Assembly: GCA_963682055.1 (NCBI GenBank)
Contig: OY821743.1
Location: 31,172,702-31,236,701 of the forward strand
DNA length: 64,000 nucleotides
Direction of reading: 5' to 3'
DNA from: Primula veris
Lineage: Eukaryota; Streptophyta; Magnoliopsida; Ericales; Primulaceae
Below are positions 42,601-55,384 of the stretch, one piece after another; the stretch's first letter is position 1; each line of letters opens with the position of its first letter. Both the position numbers and the translations under genes were made by a program. Under the pieces are notes generated by a model. The model was given only the letters and a program-made list of their open reading frames with translations. It was not told where the DNA came from and did no database searches.

Positions 42601-45600
42601 ATTTACTGTTATTGTTAATGATGTATACTAAGACCATCCTGCTGTCAGCATATGTCATATTTTTGGAATTAGCTGCCTTCGTTTTATGGAGCTATTATGC
42701 ATTTCGTCACATATTACTGAGCTAAATTGGAACTCAGCTGTCTTGGACAGTACCTCATTTTAGCTTTGTTTTCTTGACCAGAATCTGACCTCGGAATGTG
42801 TTGTAAGCAACCGAAATAAAATTAAAAAACATTGGCAGTTCTAACTATAAGATAAACTACTATAAACTTTATTATTAGGATCGGCAAACATTAATTAACA
42901 CTAAAGATATACCAAATATTTCCATTTCCGAGAATCTGTTTGATAAAGATGTCTGTTGTGGTTCTACTGACATTTAACATGAAGTACGATTTCACTTGGT
43001 TGACAATGTTGGCACTTCCCTTATCCATAGGTACCGGAGTGGTTTTATGATGCTGTGGGAATAGTAGTTAAGAATTCCTAAATATGGCCCCTCTTAGAGG
43101 TTACAGAATATAGCTTGCTTCAAAAAATTGCCTACTAGTATATGTATTTCCTAACTTGTTCCTGGATAACATTAATTTGGATACAAAAATAAGTGGAGTC
43201 TTGAATGTTGAGAAAAGAGAAAGGTTATTACAAAACCATGCATTATGTGTAAATAGATTGTTTTAAAGGAAATCCCATTTCTCCTCTATTGTGTTGATTA
43301 AATAATTATGTGTTCAAACACTCAGCAGAACAGAACATCCTTAGTTCCTTACATGTACATTATAGTTGTTAAAAACTATTCTCGACATGAACAAAGCCAA
43401 CTCAAGAATGTCAATGACTATTTATCTTAATATTATGGAAAACAGTGTAGATTTGAGTGCTAAAAGATTTCCTTATCTCCCCACTAGGATGGACGAAGGA
43501 AGGCAACCACTATCAAGAAAGCTACCAATTTCCTCGAGCAGAATAAGCCCTTACAGAATGGTGATTCTTCTCCGACTTGCAATTCTTGGATTATTTTTTC
43601 ACTATAGGATTCTTCATCCAGTCCACGATGCAAAAGGGTTATGGCTTACGTCCATTATATGCGAAATATGGTTTGCTGTTTCATGGATATTTGATCAGTT
43701 TCCAAAATGGTCCCCTATTGAGCGGGAAACATACCTCGATAGACTGTCATTAAGGTACCCCCCCCCCCCCCCCCCCCCCCTTCTCTCTCTCTCTCAGTAA
43801 TAAATGTAACAGTGTTTACAAGTATCTTTTACTTTAATATTATATGGTGCGATGACAGGGAGCTAAAATGCCTTTACATTCTTCATTGCTGGAAAAGCGG
43901 TAAAACGCAATTTTTTTGAAATACCTAAAAAGGATTGAAAAGTTTATAGAGAACTATTGCAACAAATAGCAGGCGAGCGATATTACATTGTTAAAATCCC
44001 GTCAAAAAATCTCTTTCTTCCATATGTTTGTCATTAGTTTTTGCCCAAGCTTCGAACTTTGAAGTTGATCATGTAAATGCATTTTTTTTGTAACTTGAAT
44101 AGCTTTATAGAACTTCCCTTTACGAGAACTAGTCAGATGAGCCTTTGACCTCAATTAGTTGCAGCTTTTTTTTATCATTCTTTGTGCATTATTTTTTGTT
44201 TGAAATTTGGAATGGATTTGGTTCATCAGTTCAAAAGCCTGAGGTTTTCGTGCTTTCGGGTCTGAAAAAGCTAGAATTTTAAAGTTATAGATGAACTCAG
44301 TTTTTTTTTTTCTTAAACCCAAAAAACTCCAGCTTATTTGCTTAGAATACAACCAAACTAGTCCTTATTTAGGATCCCTATATGTAAAAATGTTAACTAA
44401 CATCTCTTCTCTCTCTCCTCTTGGAAGGTATGAGAAAGAAGGGAAGCCTTCAGGGTTGGCTCCCATAGATGTATTCGTGAGTACAGTGGATCCTTTAAAA
44501 GAGCCGCCACTTATCACCGCAAACACGGTTTTATCTATTTTAGCTGTCGATTATCCGGTCGATAAAGTTGCGTGTTATGTGTCTGATGATGGTGCTGCTA
44601 TGCTCACATTCGAAGCTCTCTCCGAGACATCTGAATTTGCACGAAAATGGGTCCCTTTTTGCAAGAAATTCAATATCGAACCTCGTGCACCTGAGTGGTA
44701 TTTTGCTCTCAAAGTTGATTACTTAAAGGACAAGGTTCACCCAACTTTCGTTAGGGAACGTCGGGCAATGAAGGTCTAATTTTAACCTTGTGTATATTTG
44801 AGTGTTTCTATACAAACAAAACAGTATTATTTTATCTAAAGCTTTATAAGTAGTTTTTGCTACTTCAACCTCCAAAAGTTACTTCCTAGTTTACTTTTCT
44901 TTATGTGCCTAAAAAACTTGTAGTTCACTACAAGTAAACCTTTTTCTTTTCGTTATTAGTTTTAAACTTTCCCCCCCCTTAGTTATCACTTTTGCAAAGT
45001 GCAACAGTTTTATATAAGTGCGTTTAATTGGATTACAGAGTTCAAATCATAAATGCTCTGTAATGCACACTAATCAAATTTCACGTGTCAAACAATTAGA
45101 TTGTAACTTTGGTCTGTATTGCTTTCCTTCAGTTAGTAATTTGCTCTTAATATTTTATACTTAACTTTGTCGGTGCAGAGGGATTATGAAGAGTTTAAAA
45201 TTCGCATCAATGGCTTAGTTGCGATGGCACAGAAAGTTCCTGAGGATGGCTGGACAATGCAGGATGGGACCCCCTGGCCAGGGAACAATATCAGGGACCA
45301 TCCTGGAATGATTCAGGTACAGAAGGGTGTTGAAGCTATCATTTAATCTTTTGACATCATTTGCGATAATTGGCCAGTTACATAATTTGTTTTTTTGTAT
45401 TTGTCTTTAACAGGTGTTTTTGGGACCTGATGGTGTCCGTGATGTTGAAGGGTGTGAACTTCCTCGTCTTATTTATGTTTCGCGTGAGAAGAGACCGGGA
45501 TTTGATCACCATAAGAAGGCTGGTGCAATGAATGCATTGGTAATATACTCTCTCTCTCTTTCTCTCTCTCTCACCAGTATCGCTGGCATCGTTACAAGTT

Positions 45601-48600
45601 AAAAAAATTCCTTCAAAGGGACAAACATGTTTTTTTATTGTAATCATGTAAGGGGAAGGCTTAGGAATAATGTCATGTTTCTGAAACATACAAAAGTGCC
45701 AAAAATTTGTATCCTTGTTTGCATTCTGAGAAATAATTTTAGGAAACTCTGTTTTGAAAATACCTGAAAGTAGCAGACAAGGGCCTGCTTGCAGCCAGCT
45801 TCACTTGGTTGACCAGCTTTATTTAGAACTGGACTGCACTTGGTTTGCCAGCTTTAAAACTGAGCTTTTATTATCAATTCCATATGTGGTTGCAGCTTAA
45901 AGCTTTGTTTTTTGCGTTTTATCTTAAAACCTGACTGCATTTGGTTGACCAGCTTTAAATTTGAGCTTTTCTGGTTCTTTGGTCCAGAGAAGCTCTAAGC
46001 TGGGCTGACCTACCTTTTCTTTGATTCTTAAAGAATCTAGTGTATTTGAAGCTGCAACCAAACAAGCCCTTAAAAGATGTGCCAACAGCTTCCGCAAAAT
46101 AGTTTTTATACAAAGTTATTTTTAACAAAGTTTTTTTAGTTAGTTCGATAACTTATAAAAAGAGCTAAAAAATTTAGGTGTAATATTCATTTTTTGTGCT
46201 TGTTTATAATAAATATTTGAATATTCTCTTATTTTATGCCTCTACTGCTACCAGGTTCGAGTATCAGCAGTTATTACAAATGCACCATACCTTTTGAATG
46301 TGGATTGTGATCACTACATAAACAACAGCAAAGCACTACGAGAAGCTATGTGCTTTATGATGGACCCCACTTCTGGAAAAAGGATATGCTATGTGCAGTT
46401 CCCTCAAAGATTTGATGGGATCGATCGACATGATAGATATTCCAACCGTAACGTCGTATTTTTTGATGTATGTTATGGAGTTTTTTGTTACTTTACATTT
46501 ACAGTTAGCCAAGTTTTTTGGGCAAATTCCTCTTTAATAGTTAGTTTTGAACTTATTCTTCCTAGTGGTTAGTTTTGAAGTTAGTGGTACAAGGAAATTT
46601 CCATTTGCATCTAGTGTAACTTATCCTACTCAGATGTCAGTACTCATCCAAAAATAGGTCATTTAAGTGAATAAACTTTAAATAATAAAAATTAGTTTAT
46701 TAGAAAAATCAAATATTAGTTCTTTATCATACGTTGTTATTGATGAATCCATTGATCTGTATGCCATCAGAAGTAGTAGTACTAAATGAGAAAGAAGATT
46801 TCTTTTACATTTTTCCGCACACCAACCTATAGAAGTTAGCAAGTAGTATGACCTTAACATTTTTGCTTCTCTTTGGTATACTCTATGGATTATGGAAAAC
46901 CCAGTGTTGGTACTAATATAGGGAAAAATATGATAGAATAATGTACAAAGGCGGAAAATTGTAATTTTTAATATTTTGGGTTTTCTTAATTAAGTAGTAT
47001 CTGATGATTTTATTCTCTATTTGGTTAGAAACTGTACTAAAGGACCGACTAACGTAACATTAGTGTCCTAATCGCTTATTTTTATTCTTGTTGACTTATC
47101 AAAATCAGATTATAAGATAGTGTACCAGACTGATTATCCCCTACGATTATCTGCAATTGATGTTCTTATTATTTTGTAACTTAATGATTTTTGGTTCTAT
47201 GAAACAGATTAATATGAAAGGACTAGATGGGATACAAGGACCTATATATGTGGGTACTGGGTGTGTATTTAGAAGGCTAGCTCTTTACGGCTTTGACGCA
47301 CCTGTTAAGAAAAAATCCCCAATGAGGACATGCAATTGTTTGCCTAAATGGTGTCTCTGTTGTTCTGGATCTAGAAAGAAAAATAAGAAAGAAAAAGGAA
47401 AAGAGAGTCAAAAAAAAGTGAAGAGTAGTAGAGAGAGTTCACCTCAAATACACGCGGTTGACAATATCGAGGAAGGAAATGAAGGTAAGGTTACTGAGTT
47501 GATTGTGGTTTTGTTTTCACTTTCTTCTTTTTTATATGGTGCAGTTGAGGTTCTGGTTGCCAGAAATGTGATGGTGTTTTTACAATCCTAAAAAGTGAAA
47601 AACGAAAGTTTTATTAATATAAACATTAGTCGTAGTGTTGGAAACAGTGCAGATGATCAAGTATTGATTATCCAGAGATCAAAACCAAGCTTACCTAATA
47701 ACTTGTATTCTTATTATCACATTTCCAGGTTTCAGAACTAACAAGCAGAATTTTTTAACTAGTGTTTTGTTTTTTTATGCTCTGGAATGAGATTAGTCAT
47801 TTCTTTTTCCTTTGTGATTGTGTTTATTTTGAATCTTGCCAACTAGTTTGCATACAAAATTTTGAATACACTATTTGCCAAAAAAATTTAACTTTAGCAG
47901 CCTAACTTGACGATTTACGTGCTTTGTCTCCTTTTCACTGGATTCTGTGTGGTTGTGTATTCTTAGGCGTTGCTTGTTTGCAGCTTCTAAGCTCAGATGT
48001 TTCCTTTTTTTGCTTAAGAGCTGGATTGCGTTTGACTGACCGGCTTAAAACCTGACAAATCTAGAAGCATTCAGCGGGTTGAATGTAGCTTTTCTCTAAA
48101 CGTAAAAGAAATATCCTGCCGAATGGCTTAAACGCTGTATCAGCAAGCTCATTTATGATCCTTTAATACATTTGATGTTATAATGGCACTTATATTTTCC
48201 TGCAAATCCTAGATCAATGTATTTCCCATTGGTCTTCTTTTCTGTATAGTTTAGGTGCTTATACCAAAAGTTTTGTTCTGTAATTGTTGATAGCTTGAGA
48301 TGCCTTGCATTGCAGGAACAGCTATTGAAAAATCGTCTCTTTTGCCCCAAATAAAATTAGAGAAAAAATATGGACAATCACCGGTTTTTGTTGCCTCAAC
48401 ACTGTTGGAGGAAGGGGGAGTATTACCCGGAGCTTCTTCTGCTGCTCTTTTAAAAGAAGCGATTCATGTTATTAGCTGTGGTTACGAGGATAAAACCGAG
48501 TGGGGGAAAGAGGTAAATAACATTTAATACAAAGTTCTGTTTTTTTTTTTCTTTCTATTTTTTCCTCAAAATGTTTATATACTGTAAACAAACAAGTCAA

Positions 48601-50703
48601 TTACACTAGTATTTCTCGACTTATAAGGTGAAAATCAAAACCTATTTTAAATTTAATTTAGGTATAAGTATTGAATGTCACTAGTAACTAATTACACATA
48701 AACATTCTCCAGACTCCAAAAAACTGCACTTTAGGCCATGAATTACTCTAAAACTTAAGTTGATGTATTATTATAGTAATACCAAATAACGCTGTAGAGA
48801 GTCAAAGAGGCTATAGTGGCACACTATCACTCCAGAACTCAAACTGAAGTCATTAAGATATTTGAACCAATATGGAGATATTTCATGAATTCACTTCAAA
48901 ACTCCGATTGAAGTTTATTTAGATATTAAGGCTGAATAAAATTAGAAGTTGGTTCATAAACTCTGAGATACATAAACTGTAGGAGACAAAATCGCTCCAA
49001 TGTTTCGTTTGGAATGCATTTTGAAATTAACAAGAAACCTAACTACAGTACGGATATTCTTGCAAACTCAAATAATTCTAATTACTTTAATAAATGAGTG
49101 GTTGTACTTGTAGTATATGTTTAATTTCATCTTATTTTGTCCTCTGTGCTCCAGGCTGGATGGATATATGGGTCCGTTACAGAGGATATTTTAACTGGTT
49201 TCAAAATGCACTGTCACGGTTGGCGATCAGTGTATTGCATGCCGAAAAGACCTGCATTTAAAGGATCGGCGCCCATTAATCTTTCGGATCGTCTTCACCA
49301 AGTTCTGCGATGGGCTTTGGGTTCTGTTGAAATCTTCTTTAGTCGGCACTGTCCCATTTGGTATGGCTATGGATGTGGTTTAAAACCGCTAGAACGGTTC
49401 TCGTATATCAACTCGGTTGTTTACCCTTTGACGTCTATTCCCTTGATTGCTTATTGTACCTTGCCGGCTATTTGTCTTCTTACCGGGAAGTTCATTGTTC
49501 CGGAGGTAAACTTTCTAGTGACATGTAATTGTATTCTTTTCTTAAAATTGATGACAAATAAGGACAAGAACTACGTGTCTGGGTTATACCTCCTGTTAGG
49601 ATCTTTCTGTTGAACTTTAGGGGAAATATCATTTTTGTACGCCAATCTCCACAACATTATATTATAATATTCACAATTTAGTCACCAATCTACACAAAAT
49701 AAAACAACGATTTGTACAATGAACTATCACTAGTGACGAATGGTTAACATTTCAAGCTCTAATGCCAGTGTACTAAACTTCCGATTTTGTGTAAGTGGGT
49801 ACTTGGTAATTCAGCATGATCAAACATTTTATACATAAATAGTGCTTTTGAAATGAAATTTTAACACTGGTCTACTAATTGTTTCAGTTTTCTACAGAAA
49901 GGTGTCTGAATTGTGACATTTAACAGTATGATGTTTGATTGTTAAAAGCCTAAAGATTGTGTAGGAAGTCATATTCTTCTTTGAACATATGATGTTAGGG
50001 GGTTTGAGGGTTCTTTTCAATGTTTTCATATATGCTCCCAAAAATTGAATAGCAACCAAAACCTTGTATATTTTCTTGCAGTGCTTACGTTTAACACGCC
50101 TCATGTTTTATTTTAATTCAGATCAGCAACTATGCCAGTGTAATCTTCATGGCCCTCTTCATATCAATCGCTGCAACAAGTATTATTGAGATGCAATGGG
50201 GAGGTGTTACTATCGACGATTTATGGAGAAACGAACAATTCTGGGTAATAGGTGGTGCCTCATCTCATCTTTTCGCGCTTTTCCAAGGCCTTCTCAAAGT
50301 CTTGGCTGGTGTGAATACAAATTTCACCGTTACATCTAAAGCAGGAGACGATGGAGAATTCTCCGAGCTTTATACTTTTAAATGGACCTCTTTATTAATT
50401 CCACCATTAACTTTGTTAGTTCTGAACATAATCGGGGTTTTAGTCGGAGTTTCCAATGCTATCAATAACGGCTACGAATCTTGGGGACCGCTATTCGGCA
50501 AGCTTTTTTTCGCCCTTTGGGTGATTGTTCATCTTTACCCCTTCCTGAAAGGTCTAATGGGGAAGCAAAGTGGGGTCCCTACTATTATTCTGGTATGGTC
50601 CATTTTACTCGCTTCTATTTTATCGCTGTTATGGGTTCGTGTGAACCCGTTTGTCAAAAAAGATCCTGTAGTATTGGAAGTTTGTGGGTTGGATTGCGAC
50701 TGA
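36679..50703 (+). CDS. CESA: Cellulose synthase catalytic subunit, CESA2/6-like, 14 exons
   Basis: Exons: 36679-36759, 38126-38321, 38409-38605, 42066-42168, 42272-42446, 43488-43754, 44428-44773, 45179-45316, 45414-45539, 46255-46467, 47208-47484, 48316-48512, 49155-49505, 50122-50703. They give 1,083 codons including the stop, with GT/AG borders and matching phases throughout. The protein makes beta-1,4-glucan from UDP-glucose in the plasma-membrane rosette. It has an N-terminal RING-like zinc finger (C39, C42, C58, C61, C66, C69, C81, C84), TM1-2 (about 275-322), a glycosyltransferase domain with DDG (393-395), DCD (560-562), TED (781-783) and QVLRW (821-825), then six C-terminal TM segments and a CGLDCD end. 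The [16 protein letters not shown] start resembles the primary-wall CESA2/5/6/9 clade. Oddities: [17 protein letters not shown] and KEAGWIY, where CESAs usually have W, W and V. Confidence 0.95.
36815..37400. repeat. Six-copy ~100-bp tandem repeat in CESA intron 1
   Basis: TTGTCTGTGAATTGAACTAAAGATGATTGC...CATCCCCATTTGTGTAAATA repeats with starts near 36815, 36895, 36996, 37098, 37202 and 37299. Copies are diverged and T-rich. It has no coding capacity. Confidence 0.8.
39062..42018 (-). mobile_element. Probable 2.96-kb solo LTR in CESA intron 3
   Basis: TGTAACATCC opens and GGGTTCTTACA closes the segment, and GTTAC is duplicated at 39057-39061 and 42019-42023. I see no internal gag or pol frame, and its two ends share no direct repeat, so it is a solo LTR and not a small two-LTR element. 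On the minus strand it starts TGTAAGAACCCGTAAT, like many plant gypsy LTRs, so I place it there. It fills most of the 3.5-kb intron and ends only 47 bp before the exon 4 acceptor. Confidence 0.65.
43755..43797. repeat. Poly-C run and (CT)n directly after CESA exon 6 donor
   Basis: The donor GTA is followed at once by a run of more than 25 C and then TTCTCTCTCTCTCTC. This is the longest homopolymer in the window. Confidence 0.9.
45781..46069. mobile_element. MITE-like element in CESA intron 9
   Basis: The ends GGGCCTGCTTGCAGCCAGCTT and GAAGCTGCAACCAAACAAGCCC are imperfect inverted repeats of the GGGCCTGTTTGG type seen in plant MITEs. The interior repeats GGTTGACCAGCTTTA motifs. No target duplication was found. 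A related fragment lies at about 47968-48140 in intron 11. Confidence 0.5.
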
Positions 50704-51749
50704 AGTTCAAAAATTCCGTAATTATACGATAAGAGAATCGACATTTGTTAATTACATAAAGGGGCAGCTTCTCCACGCCTAAAAAGGTGAAAATCCCATT
50801 GCACGGGTACGGTTATTTGATGAAAATCATCAGTAATATAATAAGTAGTGGGTATATATTAAAGGGGCGGCTAGTGTTGGTTTGATTTACAAATCATAAT
50901 TTGTTCGGTCGTCACTAATTCTTTTGGTACATTTGGATCCACGGGTTGGAAGTAAGTTTTATTTGTAACTTATTTTCCTGTGTGTTTATTAGGGATTTGA
51001 ATATAAGGATGTTATAAAATGATGTGGCTCTCGTATTTGAGAGTTATATTATTATCATCCCTTAAAGCTGGGGTGTTTTTGTAGTGATTAGTGTCATATA
51101 TTTGTATGTGAAAACGTTGAATAAGTTGTATGCTTTATGTTGGAAGTGCGTCTGAAATTTAAAATTTATTGTGCTCTGCTATATATGAATCTGTAAATTT
51201 GTGGCATTCGGTGCCGTCTTTGAACCAGATTTCCCCATTTTGTGTTATATTCTTGTCATCTGCGGTTTCTGTCTCCCCCTTGTACTTATCTTATGAGAAA
51301 TACTTTGGCCAATTCAATAGGATTAGGACATTTCTTCTCAAGAATTTGATTCTCTGTTATAAAAAGTATTTGGGTTTTATTTTATACATGTTTACTACAA
51401 AAAAACACTCACTAATCCAACTGTAGTGGCATACATGCATAGGATACCCAAAATTATAAAGAGGTATGCGAATATTACACATGAAAAGCTCTGAAATCTG
51501 AACTTTGGAAACTTTAATGGTCTGAGAGTATTAATGTTGAAACCGAGGAGTTATTTCAACTCTCAACGTGATCTTGTCGTAAACATACGACATGGATGGT
51601 GCTGCTGCTTCACATGAAATTCTGTTATCGCATATAAATAAAAAACCAACATGCTTCCTCCATACCATACTTGTCTCGCTTTGTGAGTGTAATGTGAGTA
51701 ATATTATTACTATAAAAGTACCTTACTTAAGATACTTCTATTTGTTTTT
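50704..51749. other. CESA 3' UTR and intergenic
   Basis: The first 300-450 bp after the stop are probably 3' UTR. The rest is AT-rich, with only a spurious frame at 51169-51426. Confidence 0.45.
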
Positions 51750-52235
51750 TGTTTTTTTGTAATTTTATACACTATATAGTATTGACTTTTTGTGATTTTA
51801 CACACTATACTACAATAATATTTAATTAACACACAATACTACCACTTTTCGACGATTTTATACACTTCCGTTCAATATATTTTAAAAATTCGTTCAATAA
51901 AGAATATGCGGTAAGAAATGACTTCATCATTTCCCTTAAAATTAAGGTTAAATTTGAAAATTTAAATGAGTTTGTATATAATTACTCAATGATATGGAAT
52001 GAGTATGATAAGTTTGAGGTTATTAGTCTACATGAATCAAGGTATGCAACTGGTATTACGGAAGAAAATATGTGGGTGTAATATGTGACAGTCGAGTGGA
52101 CGGAACTTATTGGACAGAAGTGTATAAAATCACCGAAAAGTAAAAGTACGGTATATTAATTAAATAATCTATTAGTATGACATACAAAATCGTAATAAAT
52201 CAATAGCATGATCTATAAAAGTGCAAAAAAGCCTT
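51750..52235. mobile_element. MITE with ~140-bp inverted repeats
   Basis: The left arm (TTTTATACACTATATAG... TACCACTTTTCGACGATTTTATACACTTCCGTTC) pairs with the right arm (GGACAGAAGTGTATAAAATC ACCGAAAAGTAAAAGTA... CTATAAAAGTGCAAAAAAG). No target duplication is clear and there is no ORF. Confidence 0.55.
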
Positions 52236-53184
52236 TAGTTTGGAGCAAAAAGAACGCCATCAATGAGTAACACCTACAAATTTGAAACCCTTGTGAGCTC
52301 CGAAAGGCGATTATAATGAGAGATTACTTTATCAGCTCCGAAAGGAGATTATAATGATAGAGCTAAACATGATATTAGAAGTTACTGATAAATTCAAGGA
52401 CAGTTGGATTATGAAATTGATTTGTAAAAGTTACTGACTAATTTACCCTTTATAGGAGTATATTGGACATATGAAGGGTTAAAGCAATGGAATTTTGTGC
52501 ACAGTTACTATATCTCTTTGTGAAATTACTTTAGCGGCAGTAAAGCTGGACCAGAAAAACTTAGTTAAAGTAGTTCTCCATTTTCAGAAGTGAACTTAGC
52601 TTTACTTTTGCTAATACAAATAACGTCATAAACGATTCAAGTTTAGCAAAGTTTCAAGTTTATAACACCATAATTAGTGTTCAAATTTTACACGATAAAA
52701 GTGTAAATACAATAAGTTTTTCTCACGCCTTACATAGATTTCCTTTTTTAATCGGTAAAACGACATAATTACATCAATACATGGGTAAAAGGAAAACAAT
52801 TTCCGTTTTTCTATTGGTAGTTTCCAAGTCATCCCGCGTGTTTTGTTTCCTCTGAATCGAAGAATGTACTATCCAACCTTTTCAATCCCTCTATATCCAG
52901 TTTTTAACATTATGCTCGATGATCCGTTTGGGTCCTGGTATCTCATCCTTATTTTGTTTTCCAGATATGTCCTATATATGTAATCCAAACAGGCCGAGAA
53001 GGTATTAATACCAAACGTCCGTAAAATAGTTATTTTTCTGCTCTACTAAAATGTCAATGATTATGAAGTAACTTGGGTAGCTAGCAATTCCAGATACTCT
53101 AGTAAAGTTTGTTCTACTGCAATTTTCTATAAACACCTAACTTGTTTTTGTTCTAGTGTATTGTCGAAATATGTACGAATAATG
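52236..53184. other. Intergenic, no gene
   Basis: About 950 bp without a gene. A short direct repeat CAGCTCCGAAAGG(A/C)GATTATAATGA occurs around 52293-52358. Confidence 0.4.
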
Positions 53185-53570
53185 TGTTGGAAAACATGGT
53201 AGTTTCCGAATGGTCACGAGACCATTTTTGAGTCAAGATTTCAAGTGACAGCCGTTGTCTTTTGGCACCATACTCAAGACGGTTGAGTAGATGGTATGAC
53301 AAGGTTCGTAACGGTATGTCGCATGACCTATTCGGAGAATGGAAGTGAATGGAAATTGGCGTCAAAGATTGAGGTTGAGAAAGAGAAAAACTCTTAATGC
53401 TGAAAAATGGGTTTAATGAGAATAACTCATTGAGATTTGTCCCACATTGGAAAGTATCATTTTTACAATATATATACTAAGGTATCCCATGTGGATATTA
53501 AGTAGTGTGTCCACATACACATGTGTGTATTGTGTACCACACATGCGCATGCTCGTCGGGCGCGCATGCT

Positions 53571-53683
53571 CGTCGGAAAAAGTGCGCCTGTTTGGGAAAA
53601 GCGCGCCTGTTCAGGAAAATTGTTCCTGTTTCTGTTCGGGAAAAGCGTTTCTGCTCGGGAAAAGCGCGCCTGTTCGGGAAAAG
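53571..53683. repeat. 19-bp U3 minisatellite, 5' LTR (~6 units)
   Basis: Tandem GCGCCTGTTCGGGAAAAGC-type units with point changes; one unit is stretched to 25 bp. The 3' LTR copy is about twice as long. Confidence 0.8.
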
Positions 53684-53751
53684 CTTCCAGCAAAGCTGTA
53701 ACTATTGCAATAAATATGAATTCATTGCAAAGTTAATATTGCAGTTTGCAA

Positions 53752-53764
53752 GCCTATAAATAGG
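53752..53764 (+). promoter_or_regulatory. Copia LTR TATA box
   Basis: CCTATAAATAGGC in the 5' LTR is a typical plant TATA box for the element transcript. Confidence 0.6.
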
Positions 53765-54369
53765 CAGACCCCCCACATGTCAAAGATACAATACTCTGAA
53801 ATCAAACACAGCAGCATATATCATCTCTCAAAAATAAACATTACATTTTTTAGTCAGAGAGAGCCACCCACCAAAACCTCGACCTTGACTCGTCGCCAGT
53901 TTTCGGCGAGTCATCCGAGACGTTGTACCTTGGGATCGAAGCGTCAAACATAACCAGAAACCTCAAAGATGGTTAGGCGAATATCGGTTAAGGGCAGACT
54001 GTTAAATAGTCGTCTCGTCTATTTATTTTCCTGCATATTTTATTCCGTCTTTACATTTCTGCAATTTTATATTTTGTATTTTCCTGTTCTGTAATTTCAT
54101 TTCAGTCCTTTTCCTTTTCTGTAATTTCTATTCTGTTCTGTAATTTACTTTTCAGTCCTGTAATTTATTTACAGAAACAGTCCAGCAGTTTAGTAATTAT
54201 ACTATTCTGTCTGGCAGTTTATTTTAATTAACAAACAGTTCATCAGTTTAGTTTTATACTATTCTGTCTGACAGTTTCGTTTAATTACAAACCAGTACAG
54301 CAGTTTAATCATTTATATTAATATGTCTGGAATTTTATATTATTGCTTTTACGTACACCAAAACCAACA

Positions 54370-54687
54370 ATCTTCACCGATAGTTAATTTTTGGTTTGTG
54401 TACTGTTTTATTTTATTTTTAAATTAAAAGGAATAGTGATTCTTCCGCTACAATTCTGTTTTAGAATATTTGTAGCAAAGAAAAATTCCTAGAATTGTTT
54501 TATTTTGATTTTGGTTTTTGTACCGTTATCGAGAAAATACCAACTAGTTTGGTATTAGCTTGAATTAATTTATTTTGTATCTTAATTATTTTACATAAAC
54601 CAAGTTTTCTATACTTGGTGTTTTGTTCAAGAATATTCAAATACGCGTATCTTATAGTCTTTTGGTTGTCTTTTTAGAAACCGAAAG
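54370..54687 (+). other. Copia leader
   Basis: Non-coding, T-rich stretch between the probable LTR end and the gag ATG. TTGGTATTAGCTTG near 54551 is a weak resemblance to a tRNA-Met primer site but lies too far from the proposed LTR end to accept. Confidence 0.4.
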
Positions 54688-55384
54688 ATGACGAACGAAA
54701 ATATCTCTGATCCTATTGTCCCTTCGGTGAGTTTGCATGACGTAGTGGTTGGTGGGAATGTCCATAACATTACGGGCGATGCAAATGTGGGGGCTGACGC
54801 TCAGGCGCATGTTACGGCGGCTGCGGTCGTTGCGGCTGCGGCCCAAGCTGATAATACGGCCAAAGCTGCGGCTGCGGCAGCGGCCAAGGTTGCAGCTGCA
54901 GCTGTGGCCAAGGCTATGGCTGCGGCCAGGGGCAAGGCTCCGATGCGTTCGGCTATGCCTGTATTGCCACCTCTCATCTAGAGAAGCTGGAAAATTTAGG
55001 GGTGACAACTTCAAACGTTGGCAGCAAAAGATGCTGTTTTATTTAACCACCCTAAACTTAACCCGATTTCTTAAGGAGACTGCTCCCGTCCTAAGCGAGG
55101 ACGATCTGGACGAGCAGTCGTTCTCGGCGGTTGAGGCATGGAGACATGCCGACTACCTATGCCGGAACTATATCCTATGTGCTCTAGATGACACACTATT
55201 CAGTGTCTTCGAGCCCAAAGCAACTGCAAAGGAGCTTTGGGAGACTCTCGAAAAGAAATACAAGGTGAATAACGCTGGCGCAAAGAAATTTGTCATCACG
55301 GACTTTCACGAGTACATGATGACTGATAATAGGAGTGTCATTGAGCAGGTTGAGGAGCTACAGCTCATATACCATCGGCTTGAT

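Larger units (their letters stand above)
53185..54369 (+). repeat. Copia 5' LTR (right border tentative)
   Basis: It starts TGTTGG and probably ends CCAACA at 54369, the inverse of its start. It contains a 19-bp U3 minisatellite (53571-53683) and a TATA box, CCTATAAATAGGC, near 53752. No convincing primer site follows, so the 3' border is uncertain. Confidence 0.6.

Noticed and set aside
54551..54564. TTGGTATTAGCTTG as the copia primer binding site
   Set aside because: Too many mismatches to tRNA-Met and about 180 bp past the likely LTR end at 54369.
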